From JADJLQ01 sp044227925 (lineage in GTDB: Bacteria; Bacteroidota; Bacteroidia; Chitinophagales; Saprospiraceae), in contig JBGAVW010000003.1 of the NCBI GenBank assembly GCA_044227925.1, forward strand, positions 100,594 through 164,593: a DNA stretch of 64,000 bases, written 5' to 3'. Shown here piece by piece: positions 26,312 to 36,017 of this stretch (position 1 is the first letter of the stretch; every line of letters starts with the position of its first letter). A program made the position numbers and the translations under genes. Below the pieces are notes generated by a model that did not search any database, was not told the DNA's origin, and worked only from the letters and a program-made list of their open reading frames with translations.

Positions 26312-27604
26312 CTACGTTTTTCTTTCCTTCTTTTTTGCTGCAGGGAATAAAATATTATTCAGTATAAGCCTATATCCGGGGCTATTGGGGTGAAGATTGA
26401 GGTCTGTATCGGGGTCATTAATAAAATGTCGGTAATCTTCCGGATCGTGACCGCCAAAAAAAGACCAGGTACCCTGCCCTCTGGTACCATGAATATATCT
26501 TACTTCATTAGCACTTTTATTTTCACCCAAAATCAATACATCGGTTTTTACATAGTCTTTAATGAATGCTGTGGTTTGACCCATAAATCCCTTTACCGTT
26601 CGTGTATGATTTTGAGTGAGCATGGTTGGTACCGGATCCCATTTTGCTGAAAAGTCAAATAATGTAAAATAATCATTGGTAGGGTTTACTTTGCGTGCAT
26701 TATTATCGATGGAGCTAAATTCATTATCAAAAGGATTTTTCATTAGCTTAAAGTTTTTGAAGGCTAACGTTTTTGAAAAATCCAATTTTTCCTGGCAATC
26801 TCCATCCATTGGATCGCCATCAAATATTTCGGCACAGATATCTACTCCATCTGCCGCCATGGCAATATCGTATGTATCCGTGGCGCTACACATTGCAAAT
26901 AAAAATCCTCCTCCCAATAAATAGTCGTGGATCCTCTTTACTACTGCCAATTTGAGTTGAGAAACTTTTTTAAAGCCAAGTCTTTTAGCCATGGATTCAG
27001 ATTCCTGCACATGTGCTCTGTACCACGGGGCGGTATGATTACCAGAGTAAAATCTACCATATTGACCGGTAAAATCTTCATGATGCAAATGCAACCAATC
27101 GTACTTAGCCAACTTATCATTTAAAACTTCTTCATCATAAATTTTATCATAAGGTATTTCCGCATAGGTAAGGGCAAGCATTACTGCATCATCCCAGGGT
27201 TGGATGCGGGCACCAGTATGATCAAACTCGGGTGTGTATACAGCCACTTTTGGCGCTACTTCCAATTTAATTGCATCTTGGTTCACCTCGGGATTGGCAA
27301 TTTCCGATAAAATCTGGTTAAACTGGGCATTGGGAATTACGCTGTAGGTCACTCCCCTGGTTTTGCATTCTTTTTCATATTCCGGTTTATAATTCAAGGC
27401 AAAACTTCCGCCTTTATAATTAAGCAACCACCAGGCCTCATCTTTCTGGCTCAATACCCAGTAGGTAATGCCATACGCTTTTAAGTGGTTTTTTTGATTT
27501 GGATCCATTGGAATCAAAATCATAGTTGCCTGCAACGCTTTTAAATTTAACAGGATGATAACTAAAACCATTATAAAAGGTCTCCAGGCCGGAGTATTTT
27601 TCAT
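26312..27604 (-). CDS. Secreted protein of the group often labelled 'asparagine synthetase B'
   Basis: This 430-residue protein has an N-terminal signal peptide (about residues 9-26, MVLVIILLNLKALQA). The body carries ILIPMDPNQKNHLKAYGITYW, PWDDAVMLALTYAEIPYDKIYDEEVL, WLHLHHEDFTGQYG and GGGFLFAMCSATDTYDIA. These blocks recur in Bacteroidota proteins annotated as asparagine synthetase B. No N-terminal nucleophilic cysteine, glutaminase domain or ATP-pyrophosphatase motif is visible, so that name should not be trusted. The middle and late parts resemble a class I glutamine-amidotransferase-like flavodoxin fold. Function unknown; probably periplasmic. Confidence 0.75.
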   Translation of the reverse strand: MKNTPAWRPFIMVLVIILLNLKALQATMILIPMDPNQKNHLKAYGITYWVLSQKDEAWWLLNYKGGSFALNYKPEYEKECKTRGVTYSVIPNAQFNQILSEIANPEVNQDAIKLEVAPKVAVYTPEFDHTGARIQPWDDAVMLALTYAEIPYDKIYDEEVLNDKLAKYDWLHLHHEDFTGQYGRFYSGNHTAPWYRAHVQESESMAKRLGFKKVSQLKLAVVKRIHDYLLGGGFLFAMCSATDTYDIAMAADGVDICAEIFDGDPMDGDCQEKLDFSKTLAFKNFKLMKNPFDNEFSSIDNNARKVNPTNDYFTLFDFSAKWDPVPTMLTQNHTRTVKGFMGQTTAFIKDYVKTDVLILGENKSANEVRYIHGTRGQGTWSFFGGHDPEDYRHFINDPDTDLNLHPNSPGYRLILNNILFPAAKKKERKT

Positions 27605-27666
27605 GTTTTTAAAAATTTTAGTTTAAAATGAATCTATTACAAAGCAAATATCATAGATATTTATTC

Positions 27667-27681
27667 ATCTTTGCAAAGATA
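27667..27681 (-). promoter_or_regulatory. Perfect palindrome overlapping a minus-strand -7 box
   Basis: ATCTTTGCAAAGAT at 27667-27680 is a 14-base perfect palindrome in the space between two divergent genes. On the minus strand the overlapping TATCTTTG (27681 to 27674) matches the Bacteroidota -7 box TAnnTTTG, placing a transcript start about 65 bases before the secreted-protein gene. No clear -33 TTG is seen. The palindrome may be a repressor site. Confidence 0.4.
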
Positions 27682-27716
27682 GTTTCTTAACGTAATAATA
27701 AAGATATAGACTATAC

Positions 27717-29804
27717 ATGGGTTTTTCCAATTCTGTGATATGGGCATTGTGCATTTCCATAGGTTTTTTGTTTTGGCTCATACTTTATTTCAGAGATAAA
27801 ACCTATACGGATATACATCCTGGCTGGCGATGGTTAATGATTGTTTTACGCAGTCTGGCTACCGGCATTTTGTTATACCTGGTGTTGGCTCCTTTGTTCA
27901 AATCGATCTTTACTGAAATAAAGAAACCACTTGTTGTAATTGCACAGGATAATTCCCAATCTGTAATGCAGCACACTTCAAAAGAAAATCAGGCCAGCTA
28001 TTTGTCTGATAAGTCGAAATTGGAAACCTCACTTACTACTACTTTTGAAGTAAGTTCAATCCAATTTGGTGAAAAAATAACCGAAGGAAATCAACCTACT
28101 TTTACTGACCGTGCTACGGATATAAGTGCTGCATTAGAATATATTCAAAATCTTACAGCGGGACAAAATCTTGGTGCCATCATACTGGCCACCGATGGAA
28201 ATTTCAATCAGGGAGCAAATCCCCTTTATTCCAATCCCAATCTGCAGGTACCTATCTATTGCATAGCAATGGGAGATTCTACCCCTAAGAGGGATCTTTC
28301 GTTGCAACGGACCTTACACAATTCCATTGTTTATCTGGGAGATCAATTTGAAGTACAGATCGACCTCAAAGCACTTGATTGTATAAATGAAAAAGCAAAT
28401 CTGCAAATTTTCAGATACGAAAATGAAAAAGAAACTCTGATAAAATCAGAGATTATTTCTATTAATTCCAACGATTGGTACCATACTCATAAATTTATTT
28501 TGGATGCCAACAAAGCCGGAACCATCAGATACGCAGCCAAAGTCAATCCTCTTTCCAATGAGTATTCCCGTGATAATAATATCAAAGACTTTTTTATCGA
28601 AGTATTGGATGCAAGACAAAAAATACTGCTTTTGTATGCTGCACCCCATCCGGATATAGCCGCACTGAAAAAAATAACTGAGAAAAATAAGAACTATGTG
28701 CTTGACATAAAACCTTTTGAAGGAGCATCACCCAATTGGAATGAGTATAGTATGGTCCTATTTCATCAATTACCTGGCAAAACACAAGATATATCTATAG
28801 CTATAAGGGAATTAAATAAATCTCAAAAAGCCAGGATGTTTATTTTGGGTAGTGGATCAGACATACCCAGATTTAATAATGTTCAAAGTATTTTAAAAAT
28901 AAATGGCGATTCTAAAAACATGAATGAGGTTACCGGCGAAATTAAAGAATCGTTCGGGCTATTCACACCTGATCCAAACTGGAAACCATTTTTTAAATCT
29001 TTTCCCCCGATTTCTGCTCCGTTTGGAGAATACCAAATATCTCCTGCGGCTCAGACTTTGATTACACAAAAAATTGGGAATATTCTTACTAACTATCCTT
29101 TGCTGACGATAGGCGAAGAGTCAGGGGCACGTATAGCAGTACTTACTGCAGAGGGAATTTGGAAATGGCGTTATTACAATTTCCTGGAACAGAAAAATTT
29201 TGACTTGCTGGACGACCTGATTTTAAAAGTAATTCAATATATAGGCATAAAGGAAGACAAACGAAAATTCAGAGTGTCCAGCCAGCAAAAAGTATTCCTT
29301 GAAAATCAACCGGTCACTTTCGATGCTCAGCTCTTTAATGATTCATATGAAATGATTAATACCGATGACGCTTTTATTACCATCACCTCTTCAAACAAGA
29401 AAGAATATCAATTTACTTTCAATAAGGCAGGCAATGCGTATTCATTAAATGCGGGTTTATTCGCACCCGGTACATATACCTATACCGCGTTTATCAATAC
29501 AAAAGCCGGAAGGCAGGAAGCAAAAGGACAATTTATTGTACAACAAATCCAATTGGAAACCTATCAAAACACTGCAGATCATAATTTACTCAGATTGTTA
29601 TCCAATCAACACGGGGGACAAGTAATAATGCCTGGCCAAATCAGCAGTTTGGCTGAACTGATAAAACAAAATAATTCCATAAAGCCGATTCAATACAGCA
29701 GTCAGCGTACCTATCCGATTATTAATTTCAGATGGTTATTTGCACTTTTGGCTGGATTATTGTTTTTGGAATGGTTTCTGAGGAGATATTTTGGCGGATA
29801 TTGA
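27717..29804 (+). CDS. VWA-domain membrane protein
   Basis: This 695-residue protein has two transmembrane helices near the start (about 8-25 and 41-62) and one near the C-terminus (about 672-690). A von Willebrand A-like domain follows the second helix with a degenerate metal site (VVIAQDNSQSVM, so D-N-S-x-S; later ATDISAAL and LATDGNFNQG). A long beta-rich middle section resembles immunoglobulin-like domains of Bacteroidota BatA/BatB-like or CARDB proteins. A glutamine-amidotransferase-like flavodoxin segment is possible around residues 300-380. It stands alone, without the MoxR ATPase or DUF58 genes that usually accompany Bat proteins. Confidence 0.72.
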   Translation: MGFSNSVIWALCISIGFLFWLILYFRDKTYTDIHPGWRWLMIVLRSLATGILLYLVLAPLFKSIFTEIKKPLVVIAQDNSQSVMQHTSKENQASYLSDKSKLETSLTTTFEVSSIQFGEKITEGNQPTFTDRATDISAALEYIQNLTAGQNLGAIILATDGNFNQGANPLYSNPNLQVPIYCIAMGDSTPKRDLSLQRTLHNSIVYLGDQFEVQIDLKALDCINEKANLQIFRYENEKETLIKSEIISINSNDWYHTHKFILDANKAGTIRYAAKVNPLSNEYSRDNNIKDFFIEVLDARQKILLLYAAPHPDIAALKKITEKNKNYVLDIKPFEGASPNWNEYSMVLFHQLPGKTQDISIAIRELNKSQKARMFILGSGSDIPRFNNVQSILKINGDSKNMNEVTGEIKESFGLFTPDPNWKPFFKSFPPISAPFGEYQISPAAQTLITQKIGNILTNYPLLTIGEESGARIAVLTAEGIWKWRYYNFLEQKNFDLLDDLILKVIQYIGIKEDKRKFRVSSQQKVFLENQPVTFDAQLFNDSYEMINTDDAFITITSSNKKEYQFTFNKAGNAYSLNAGLFAPGTYTYTAFINTKAGRQEAKGQFIVQQIQLETYQNTADHNLLRLLSNQHGGQVIMPGQISSLAELIKQNNSIKPIQYSSQRTYPIINFRWLFALLAGLLFLEWFLRRYFGGY

Positions 29805-30332
29805 AGTCCTGGTTCAGAATAATTAACTCCTATTCTACTTTCAATTTCGATTGTCAATTTCATCCAGCTTTATTTTAATGCTAAATCAATCCAGTGCCAA
29901 TGCATTAATCAGGCTTTACAATTTCTGAGCTTCCCATCCATTCTTATTTTTAAATTATAGGGTAATTCAGGTTACTGCTGGCTCGACGATAAAGTAATAT
30001 TTCAAGATGTGCACTTACATCGAAACGCCCATATCATCATAAAATAAAAAAGATTTTCGATTTAAAGGCCAATTCGAGTCTGGGTAGCGCTTGCTCCCGG
30101 CTTTTCAAATAGTTGTTTATGTATTTTTAATTTAGTCCTCAGGCGAGATCCATTCAGTTTGAAATTATTCCCTTCACTGCATTTCCCGTATGATGCAGCT
30201 ACCTCCATTTTTATAAACCCAAAATATCAAAGTTGATATTTTTAGACAACGATAAAAAGAAGAATAAATAACACACGTTCATTACTGATCAGACTCAAAT
30301 AACAGTATGATGCTCCAAATATAAATATAACG
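29805..30332. other. Gene-free stretch
   Basis: I find no convincing reading frame or RNA gene in these 528 bases between two convergent genes. A short AT-rich hairpin (30221-30229 with 30234-30242, AAAATATCA / TGATATTTT) may end one of the transcripts. Confidence 0.5.
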
Positions 30333-31385
30333 CTATCTCAGACTTGCATTAAGTTCAGCAAGTACTCCGGATCCCGGGCACAAGTCCTTGTACCCTAGAG
30401 CATTCAATGGAGTTTTGCTCGTATCCATAATATCATGGAGTGTAGCCCGCTTTGCATCATAGTATAATAATCCGGTGAGTATTTCATTTTCTACTCTGGA
30501 TTTGTGCATTTTTGTCATTGAAGATAGTCTATCGGCCGGATCCCAATCCATTTCAAGTTTGTTGATCTGCAGGTAAGTGCCATCGTGCAGTGTAATTCTT
30601 TCAGTAGCACCATGAGCTATATTGGCAGTAATCTCTTCAGCCGGAGGTACAAAATCAAGATCAGCTATGGCATCCATATGCTCACGAACATAATCATATG
30701 ATTTGGTTGAGCCTTTATTATTATTAAATGTTACACAAGGAGAAATCACATCTATAAAAGCAAATCCCGGATAAGATACTGCTGCTTTGATCAGGGGAAT
30801 CAATTGTTCCTTGTCTCCGGAAAAACTCCGCGCAACAAAGCTTGCACCCAATTCCAATGCAAGACCGGCCATATCAATTGTTTCAAACAAATTGGTATTA
30901 CCTGATTTATTGATACTACCATAATCAGCCGTGGCAGAATCCTGGCCTTTGGTAAGCCCATAGCAACCATTATTCATGATGATATAGACCATATTCAGAT
31001 TTCTTCTTACAGCATGTACAAATTGGCCCATCCCAATGGAAGCAGAATCTCCGTCACCGGATACTCCCAGATAAATCAAATCCCTGTTTGCAAGATATGC
31101 ACCGGTGGCTACCGATGGCATCCGGCCATGTACTGAATTGAAACCATGTGAATTGCCCAGAAAATAAGTAGGCGTTTTGGAGCTACAACCTATACCCGAC
31201 ATCTTGGCTATACGATGTGGAGGAATTGATAATTCGAATATAGCCTGCACTATTGCTGCACTTATGGAGTCATGGCCACAGCCGGCACATAATGTAGACA
31301 AAGAACCTTCGTAATCTTTTTTGGTAAAGCCGAGTTTGTTTTTAGCGGCTTCAGGATGCCTAAACGCGGGTTTGATGTAAGTCAT
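30333..31385 (-). CDS. korB: 2-oxoacid:ferredoxin oxidoreductase, beta subunit
   Basis: The product is 350 residues from the ATG at 31385 (MTYIKPAFRH); the frame continues to 31466 but overlaps the alpha gene deeply. It has the LCAGCGHDSISAAI motif, a CxxC expected to bind part of a [4Fe-4S] cluster, and the thiamine-diphosphate signature GDGDSASIGMGQF...IIMNNGCYGLTKGQ. The subunit binds TPP and transfers electrons from oxidative decarboxylation of 2-oxoglutarate or another 2-oxoacid to ferredoxin. The start overlaps the korA stop by 26 bases, so the two subunits are translationally coupled. The kor naming is by similarity; substrate choice is inference. Confidence 0.92.
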   Translation of the reverse strand: MTYIKPAFRHPEAAKNKLGFTKKDYEGSLSTLCAGCGHDSISAAIVQAIFELSIPPHRIAKMSGIGCSSKTPTYFLGNSHGFNSVHGRMPSVATGAYLANRDLIYLGVSGDGDSASIGMGQFVHAVRRNLNMVYIIMNNGCYGLTKGQDSATADYGSINKSGNTNLFETIDMAGLALELGASFVARSFSGDKEQLIPLIKAAVSYPGFAFIDVISPCVTFNNNKGSTKSYDYVREHMDAIADLDFVPPAEEITANIAHGATERITLHDGTYLQINKLEMDWDPADRLSSMTKMHKSRVENEILTGLLYYDAKRATLHDIMDTSKTPLNALGYKDLCPGSGVLAELNASLR

Positions 31386-33213
31386 GATAATTGGTTGATG
31401 ATGAAGAATAGCCAAGGCTATCTGCAATTTTATTGTAAATGAACTGGGCAGTAATAGGAAGACCATCGTAATTCAGCACAGGAACAAGTTTCATAGGATC
31501 GACATTCAATTCATTGATCAATAAACTTCGCATTTGTGCATCGCGATTTTGTTCCACTACAAAAACTTTAGCATGGTCATTAATAAATTCAAGCATACTC
31601 TGATCAAACGGAAACGATCTCAATCTCGCCAAATCGATTTGCATACCTTCTGCTGCAAACATATCAGCTGCTTCTACTGATGAGTATTCCGAGGTTCCAA
31701 AATAAATCATACCATATTCACTGGTATGCTGCTCCTGAGGTACAGGAAATTCCGGCTTAGGCATATACGTTTTAATAGTTTCCCATTTCCGCAACAACCT
31801 ATCCATATTTCTTACATAAGGCTCTGACTCTTCAGTATATTTTGCCATTTCATCTCGCGAAGTACCCCGGGTAAAAAAACTGCCTTTGGTAGGATGAGTA
31901 CCTGGTATAGTCCTATAGGTCAATGCATCCCCATCGGGATCAAGGTACCGCCCAAATTCCTTTATTTTTTCAAGATCTTCTGCAGTATACACTTTGCCCC
32001 TGTTATAATTTCTGCTATCATCCCATTCAAAAGGAGCGGTACTGTGTTCATTCATGCCAAGATCCAAATCTGTCATCACGATGACAGGTGTCTGCAATTG
32101 CTCTGCCAGGTCAAAAGCTTCAGCAGTCATATCAAAGCATTCTTTAGGTGAGCTCGGAAATATCATTGGATGCTTCGTATCCCCGTGTGAGGCATAGGCA
32201 CATAATAGTATATCCGATTGTTGCGTACGTGTTGGCATTCCTGTTGAAGGGCCGCCCCGTTGTACATCGATCAATACCAATGGGATTTCAGCAAAATAAG
32301 CCAAGCCTAAAAATTCGTTCATCAAAGATATTCCCGGACCACTGGTAGCAGTAAATCCCCGGGCACCATTCCAGTTGGCTCCAATGGCCATACCTATAGC
32401 CGCCAATTCATCTTCTGCCTGTATAAAGGCATATTTCTTTTTTCCATCGGCATCCTTTCTGTACTGTGAGGCATACTCATCAAAAGCAGACATAAGTGAT
32501 GTCGAAGGGGTGATGGGATACCAGGCCCCTACTGTGGCACCACCAAACACAGCGCCAAGGCCACATGCCGAGTTTCCATCAATCATTATATTGTCTTTAT
32601 TCAGATCTCTTCGTTCTATCCTATATTTTGATGGCAATTCGAAATTCGATTTTAAATAATCTGCTCCGAGGTGCAGGGCTTTTACATTGGGAGCTACTAA
32701 TTTCTCTTTCCCTTTAAATTGATCGGATACCATCTGTTCCAGCACGGACATTTCCATATCCAGTAAGGTAGCGGCGGCTCCCACATAAATCATATTTTTA
32801 AATAATAATCTTTGTCTTGGATCCGAATAGTTTAAGGCACAGATCTCCGTCATTGGTATCCCAATATTTATGACATCGTCACGAAGCAAACCTTTTGAAA
32901 GTGGTTTGGTATTGTCATACATAAAATAACCACCTGGTAAGATACTTGCAATATCCTTGGTAATACTTTGAGGATTTACACTGACCATAATGTCAATACC
33001 TGCCCTGCGCCCCATATACCCTTTATCACTTACCCGTATTTCATACCAAGTAGGGAGTCCCTGAATATTAGAAGGAAAGATATTTTTAGGAGATACCGGC
33101 ACTCCCATTCTGAATATTGCCTTTGCAAACATATTATTGGCACTCGCAGATCCGGTGCCGTTTACATTGGCTAATCGAATCACACAATCATTTATTTTTT
33201 CTATTTGTGACAT
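31360..33213 (-). CDS. korA: 2-oxoacid:ferredoxin oxidoreductase, fused gamma-alpha subunit
   Basis: The product has 617 residues. The N-terminal 190 or so form the gamma domain (CVIRLANVNGTGSASANNMFA, GIDIMVSVNPQSITKD). The alpha domain begins near residue 210 with DGNSACGLGAVFGGATVGAWYPITPSTS. The central QAEDELAAIGMAIGANWNGARGF block and the MDTDLDLG-like VMTDLDLGMNEH segment are typical of KorA. The C-terminal domain is VFVVEQNRDAQMRSLL. The gamma-alpha fusion is a known form in aerobic bacteria such as Bacteroidota and Actinobacteria. The gene overlaps the upstream flavoprotein gene by 13 bases. Confidence 0.93.
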   Translation of the reverse strand: MSQIEKINDCVIRLANVNGTGSASANNMFAKAIFRMGVPVSPKNIFPSNIQGLPTWYEIRVSDKGYMGRRAGIDIMVSVNPQSITKDIASILPGGYFMYDNTKPLSKGLLRDDVINIGIPMTEICALNYSDPRQRLLFKNMIYVGAAATLLDMEMSVLEQMVSDQFKGKEKLVAPNVKALHLGADYLKSNFELPSKYRIERRDLNKDNIMIDGNSACGLGAVFGGATVGAWYPITPSTSLMSAFDEYASQYRKDADGKKKYAFIQAEDELAAIGMAIGANWNGARGFTATSGPGISLMNEFLGLAYFAEIPLVLIDVQRGGPSTGMPTRTQQSDILLCAYASHGDTKHPMIFPSSPKECFDMTAEAFDLAEQLQTPVIVMTDLDLGMNEHSTAPFEWDDSRNYNRGKVYTAEDLEKIKEFGRYLDPDGDALTYRTIPGTHPTKGSFFTRGTSRDEMAKYTEESEPYVRNMDRLLRKWETIKTYMPKPEFPVPQEQHTSEYGMIYFGTSEYSSVEAADMFAAEGMQIDLARLRSFPFDQSMLEFINDHAKVFVVEQNRDAQMRSLLINELNVDPMKLVPVLNYDGLPITAQFIYNKIADSLGYSSSSTNYHDLHQTRV

Positions 33214-34985
33214 GCACTTCCAGCTTTAGCAGTATTATACAAAAAGCGCTGCATATCCCAGGCAGCAGTGGGGCATCGCTCTGCGCAGAGTCCGCAATGC
33301 AAACAAACATTTTCATCTTTGACCATTACCCTTTTTGTGGGCAGTGGGGAAGAAACATATAGAGCCTGACTGATAATATGAGCAGGTTCATTTAATCTGG
33401 TTCGAAGATCTTCTTCCGTGCCATTCTCTGTAAAAGTAATACAGGATGTAGGGCAGATGTCTGCACAGGCATCGCATTCAATACACCGATCGGTGGTAAA
33501 CACAGTCTGCACATCACAGTTTAGACATCGCTGTGCTTCTTTAAAAGCAAGCATATCATCATATCCCAACTCAACTTCTTTTTTTCGATTGGTAAGCGTT
33601 TCTTCTTTATTTGCGTGAGGTACTTTAAACCTGAGATCAGTAGTCACTGCACTATCATAAGCCCATTCGTGAATACCCATTTTGGTAGTCGCCAGGTTAG
33701 TCATCGGGTCAGGCCTTTTATGCAGGTCTTGACCATTGCAAAACAAATCAATGGAAATCGCTGCCTGATGTCCATGTGCCACTGCTGTGATCACATTCTT
33801 GGGTCCAAAAGCACTATCACCACCAAAAAACACTTTGGGATTAGTTGAATTAAAAGTCACTTTATCCACTATGGGCATATTCCATTTATCAAATTCAATG
33901 CCCAAGTCTTTTTCAATCCAGGGAAATGAATTTTCCTGTCCAACGGCGATTACTACATCATCTGCCTCAAAGAATACATCCGGTTCTCCGGTGGGTACCA
34001 ATACCCTTTTGCCATCTACTTTTTTAGCTTCAACTTTTTCAAATAACATCCCTTTAAGTATGCCATTTTCGTGGATAAATGCTTTGGGATTATGGCAATT
34101 GTAAAATGGAATGTCTTCATGTTGAGCATCTTCTATCTCCCAGGGTGAGGCTTTCATTTCTTCAAATGGGCTGCGTACTACTACTTTTACATCTGTACCG
34201 CCCAGTCTGCGTGATGTCCGGCAGCAATCCATGGCCGTATTACCACCTCCTAAAACCAATACTCTTTTACCTATTTTATCTGTATGATTAAATGCAACGC
34301 TGGCTAACCAATCAATTCCTATGTGGATATTTGATTTTATTTCATTGCGGCCTTCAATAATCAGATCTTTTCCCCTGGGTGCTCCGGTACCTACAAAAAC
34401 GGCATCGTATCCTTTTGCCAGGAGTTCTTTCATACTACTCACATAAGTCTTAAAATGAGTAGTGATATTGCCAATATCCAGAATGTAATTTACCTCTTCA
34501 TTTAATACAGTTTCGGGCAATCTAAAAGATGGAATTTGGGATCGCATAAAACCACCGCCAAAAGTTTGTTCATCGTACAGATCAATACTATACCCTAAAG
34601 GAGCCAGGTCTCTTGCAACAGTAAGGCTGGCTGGACCTCCCCCAACTAATGCAATACGTTTGCCATTCGTCTGAGCAGGTGCTTTGGGCATCCTGGATTG
34701 TACTTCCCCTTTAAAATCAGCTGCTACCCTTTTGAGTCGACAAATAGCGACCGGTTCTTTTTCCACCCTACCCCGCCTACAGGCAGGCTCACATGGTCTA
34801 TCGCAGGTGCGGCCCAAAACTCCGGGAAACACATTAGATTCCCAATTGATCATGTAAGCATCACTGTATCGTTCTGCCGCTATTAGTCGTATGTATTCAG
34901 GTACGGGCGTGTGGGCCGGACAGGCGTACTGACAATCCACTACTTTATGAAAGTATTCCGGATCTTTAATATTTGTCGGTTCCAA
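33201..34985 (-). CDS. GltD-like FAD/NAD(P) oxidoreductase with C-terminal ferredoxin domain
   Basis: The product has 594 residues. The N-terminus carries the Cys-rich Fer4_20-type cluster domain (CQYACPAHTPVPEY ... GRTCDRPCEPACRRG). An FAD-binding fold follows (IALVGGGPASLTVARDLA), then an NAD(P)-binding fold (VLVLGGGNTAMDCCR), and a tail with two [4Fe-4S] motifs (CIECDACADICP and CLHCGLCAERCP). Relatives are the small subunit of glutamate synthase and NADPH:ferredoxin oxidoreductases. Because it is translationally coupled to korAB, it probably re-oxidises reduced ferredoxin with NAD(P), or the reverse. The only possible start is TTG at 34985 (a stop lies four codons upstream). Confidence 0.88.
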   Translation of the reverse strand: MEPTNIKDPEYFHKVVDCQYACPAHTPVPEYIRLIAAERYSDAYMINWESNVFPGVLGRTCDRPCEPACRRGRVEKEPVAICRLKRVAADFKGEVQSRMPKAPAQTNGKRIALVGGGPASLTVARDLAPLGYSIDLYDEQTFGGGFMRSQIPSFRLPETVLNEEVNYILDIGNITTHFKTYVSSMKELLAKGYDAVFVGTGAPRGKDLIIEGRNEIKSNIHIGIDWLASVAFNHTDKIGKRVLVLGGGNTAMDCCRTSRRLGGTDVKVVVRSPFEEMKASPWEIEDAQHEDIPFYNCHNPKAFIHENGILKGMLFEKVEAKKVDGKRVLVPTGEPDVFFEADDVVIAVGQENSFPWIEKDLGIEFDKWNMPIVDKVTFNSTNPKVFFGGDSAFGPKNVITAVAHGHQAAISIDLFCNGQDLHKRPDPMTNLATTKMGIHEWAYDSAVTTDLRFKVPHANKEETLTNRKKEVELGYDDMLAFKEAQRCLNCDVQTVFTTDRCIECDACADICPTSCITFTENGTEEDLRTRLNEPAHIISQALYVSSPLPTKRVMVKDENVCLHCGLCAERCPTAAWDMQRFLYNTAKAGSACHK

Positions 34986-35326
34986 AAATTCAAGTTATTA
35001 ATATTGGGGACGCAAGTTAAGGAAAACGAAGTAAAGACTCAAACAAATTAAAGTTTTTACCACAAAGTTTTAAAGACAAAGAATTGATATATAATACTAT
35101 TGATAATTTGCTTTTTAAGTTAAATTATTGGACCTGGGTCAATAAAGTAATTTATGCAGTCCAAAAGATACCATAGATGACATACCCAAGGTTGGATAAA
35201 AATTTTCCAACTCACTCCTTGTTATATGGAGCCCTGCCTTCGAATAAAATGTGCAATCAAAAAAAAATTGCCACCAGGCTTCATAAAAATAATTTCGTAA
35301 ATAGCTGGTGGCAATGATAATCTCAA
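34986..35326. other. Intergenic stretch upstream of the gltD-like gene
   Basis: No reading frame is supported. The part nearest 35327 holds the peroxiredoxin terminator. The remainder should contain the promoter of the gltD-like/korAB operon; I do not see a perfect TAnnTTTG box there. Confidence 0.5.
35259..35315 (-). terminator. Terminator after the peroxiredoxin gene
   Basis: A perfect 11-bp stem (35305-35315 with 35267-35277, ATTGCCACCAG / CTGGTGGCAAT on the minus strand) has a 27-base loop and is followed by nine Ts. It begins 12 bases after the stop. Confidence 0.75.
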
Positions 35327-35962
35327 TTATAAATTAGGCTGTGGAGTATATCTAAGGTAAGGTTTTATTTTCCTGAATCCTTTGGGGAATTTTTTCTCTG
35401 CGTCGGCATCGGATACAGACGGTACTATTATCACATCTTCACCATGCTTCCAATTTACCGGAGTAGCCACAGAGTGATAAGCGGTAAGCTGCAGGGAGTC
35501 AATTACTCTCAATATTTCATCAAAATTTCGACCGGTTGAAGGAGGATAAGTCAGAGATAGCTTTAATTTTTTATCGGGTCCAATGATAAATACACTTCTT
35601 ACAGTGGCTTTTTCACTAGAGCCAGGATGAATCATATCATACAGGTTGGCTACATTTTTATCTTCATCGGCAATCAGGGGATAGTTCACTTTTGTAACTT
35701 GTGTTTCCTCGATATCCCCTATCCAGGTTGCGTGAGATGCCAAAGGATCTACACTAAGGGCCAATATTTTTACATTGCGTTTATCAAATTCAGGTTTTAG
35801 TTTTGACATATACCCCAATTCGGTAGTACATACAGGTGTAAAATCTGCAGGGTGAGAGAATAAAACTGCCCAGCTGTCACCGAGCCATTCAAAAAAATCG
35901 ATTTCACCCTGAGAGGTCTGTGCTTTGAAATTTGGGACTACATCCCCTAGTCTTAATGCCAT
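35327..35962 (-). CDS. 1-Cys peroxiredoxin (Prx6 type)
   Basis: This 211-residue peroxidase reduces hydrogen peroxide and organic peroxides. The peroxidatic cysteine is Cys45 in HPADFTPVCTTELG. It is the only cysteine in the protein, so a resolving thiol must come from another molecule (bacillithiol would be a candidate here). The C-terminal extension (KHGEDVIIVPSVSDADAEKKFPKGFRKIKPYLRYTPQP) is diagnostic of the Prx6/AhpC-long group. It lies 55 bases after the MoeZ-like gene on the same strand and could be the last gene of the cysteine operon or have its own promoter. Confidence 0.93.
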   Translation of the reverse strand: MALRLGDVVPNFKAQTSQGEIDFFEWLGDSWAVLFSHPADFTPVCTTELGYMSKLKPEFDKRNVKILALSVDPLASHATWIGDIEETQVTKVNYPLIADEDKNVANLYDMIHPGSSEKATVRSVFIIGPDKKLKLSLTYPPSTGRNFDEILRVIDSLQLTAYHSVATPVNWKHGEDVIIVPSVSDADAEKKFPKGFRKIKPYLRYTPQPNL

Positions 35963-36017
35963 ATTGATTTACTGTTTTTAAAGTTTATAAATAAAAGAAT
36001 TTTTGAGTTATAGTTAT

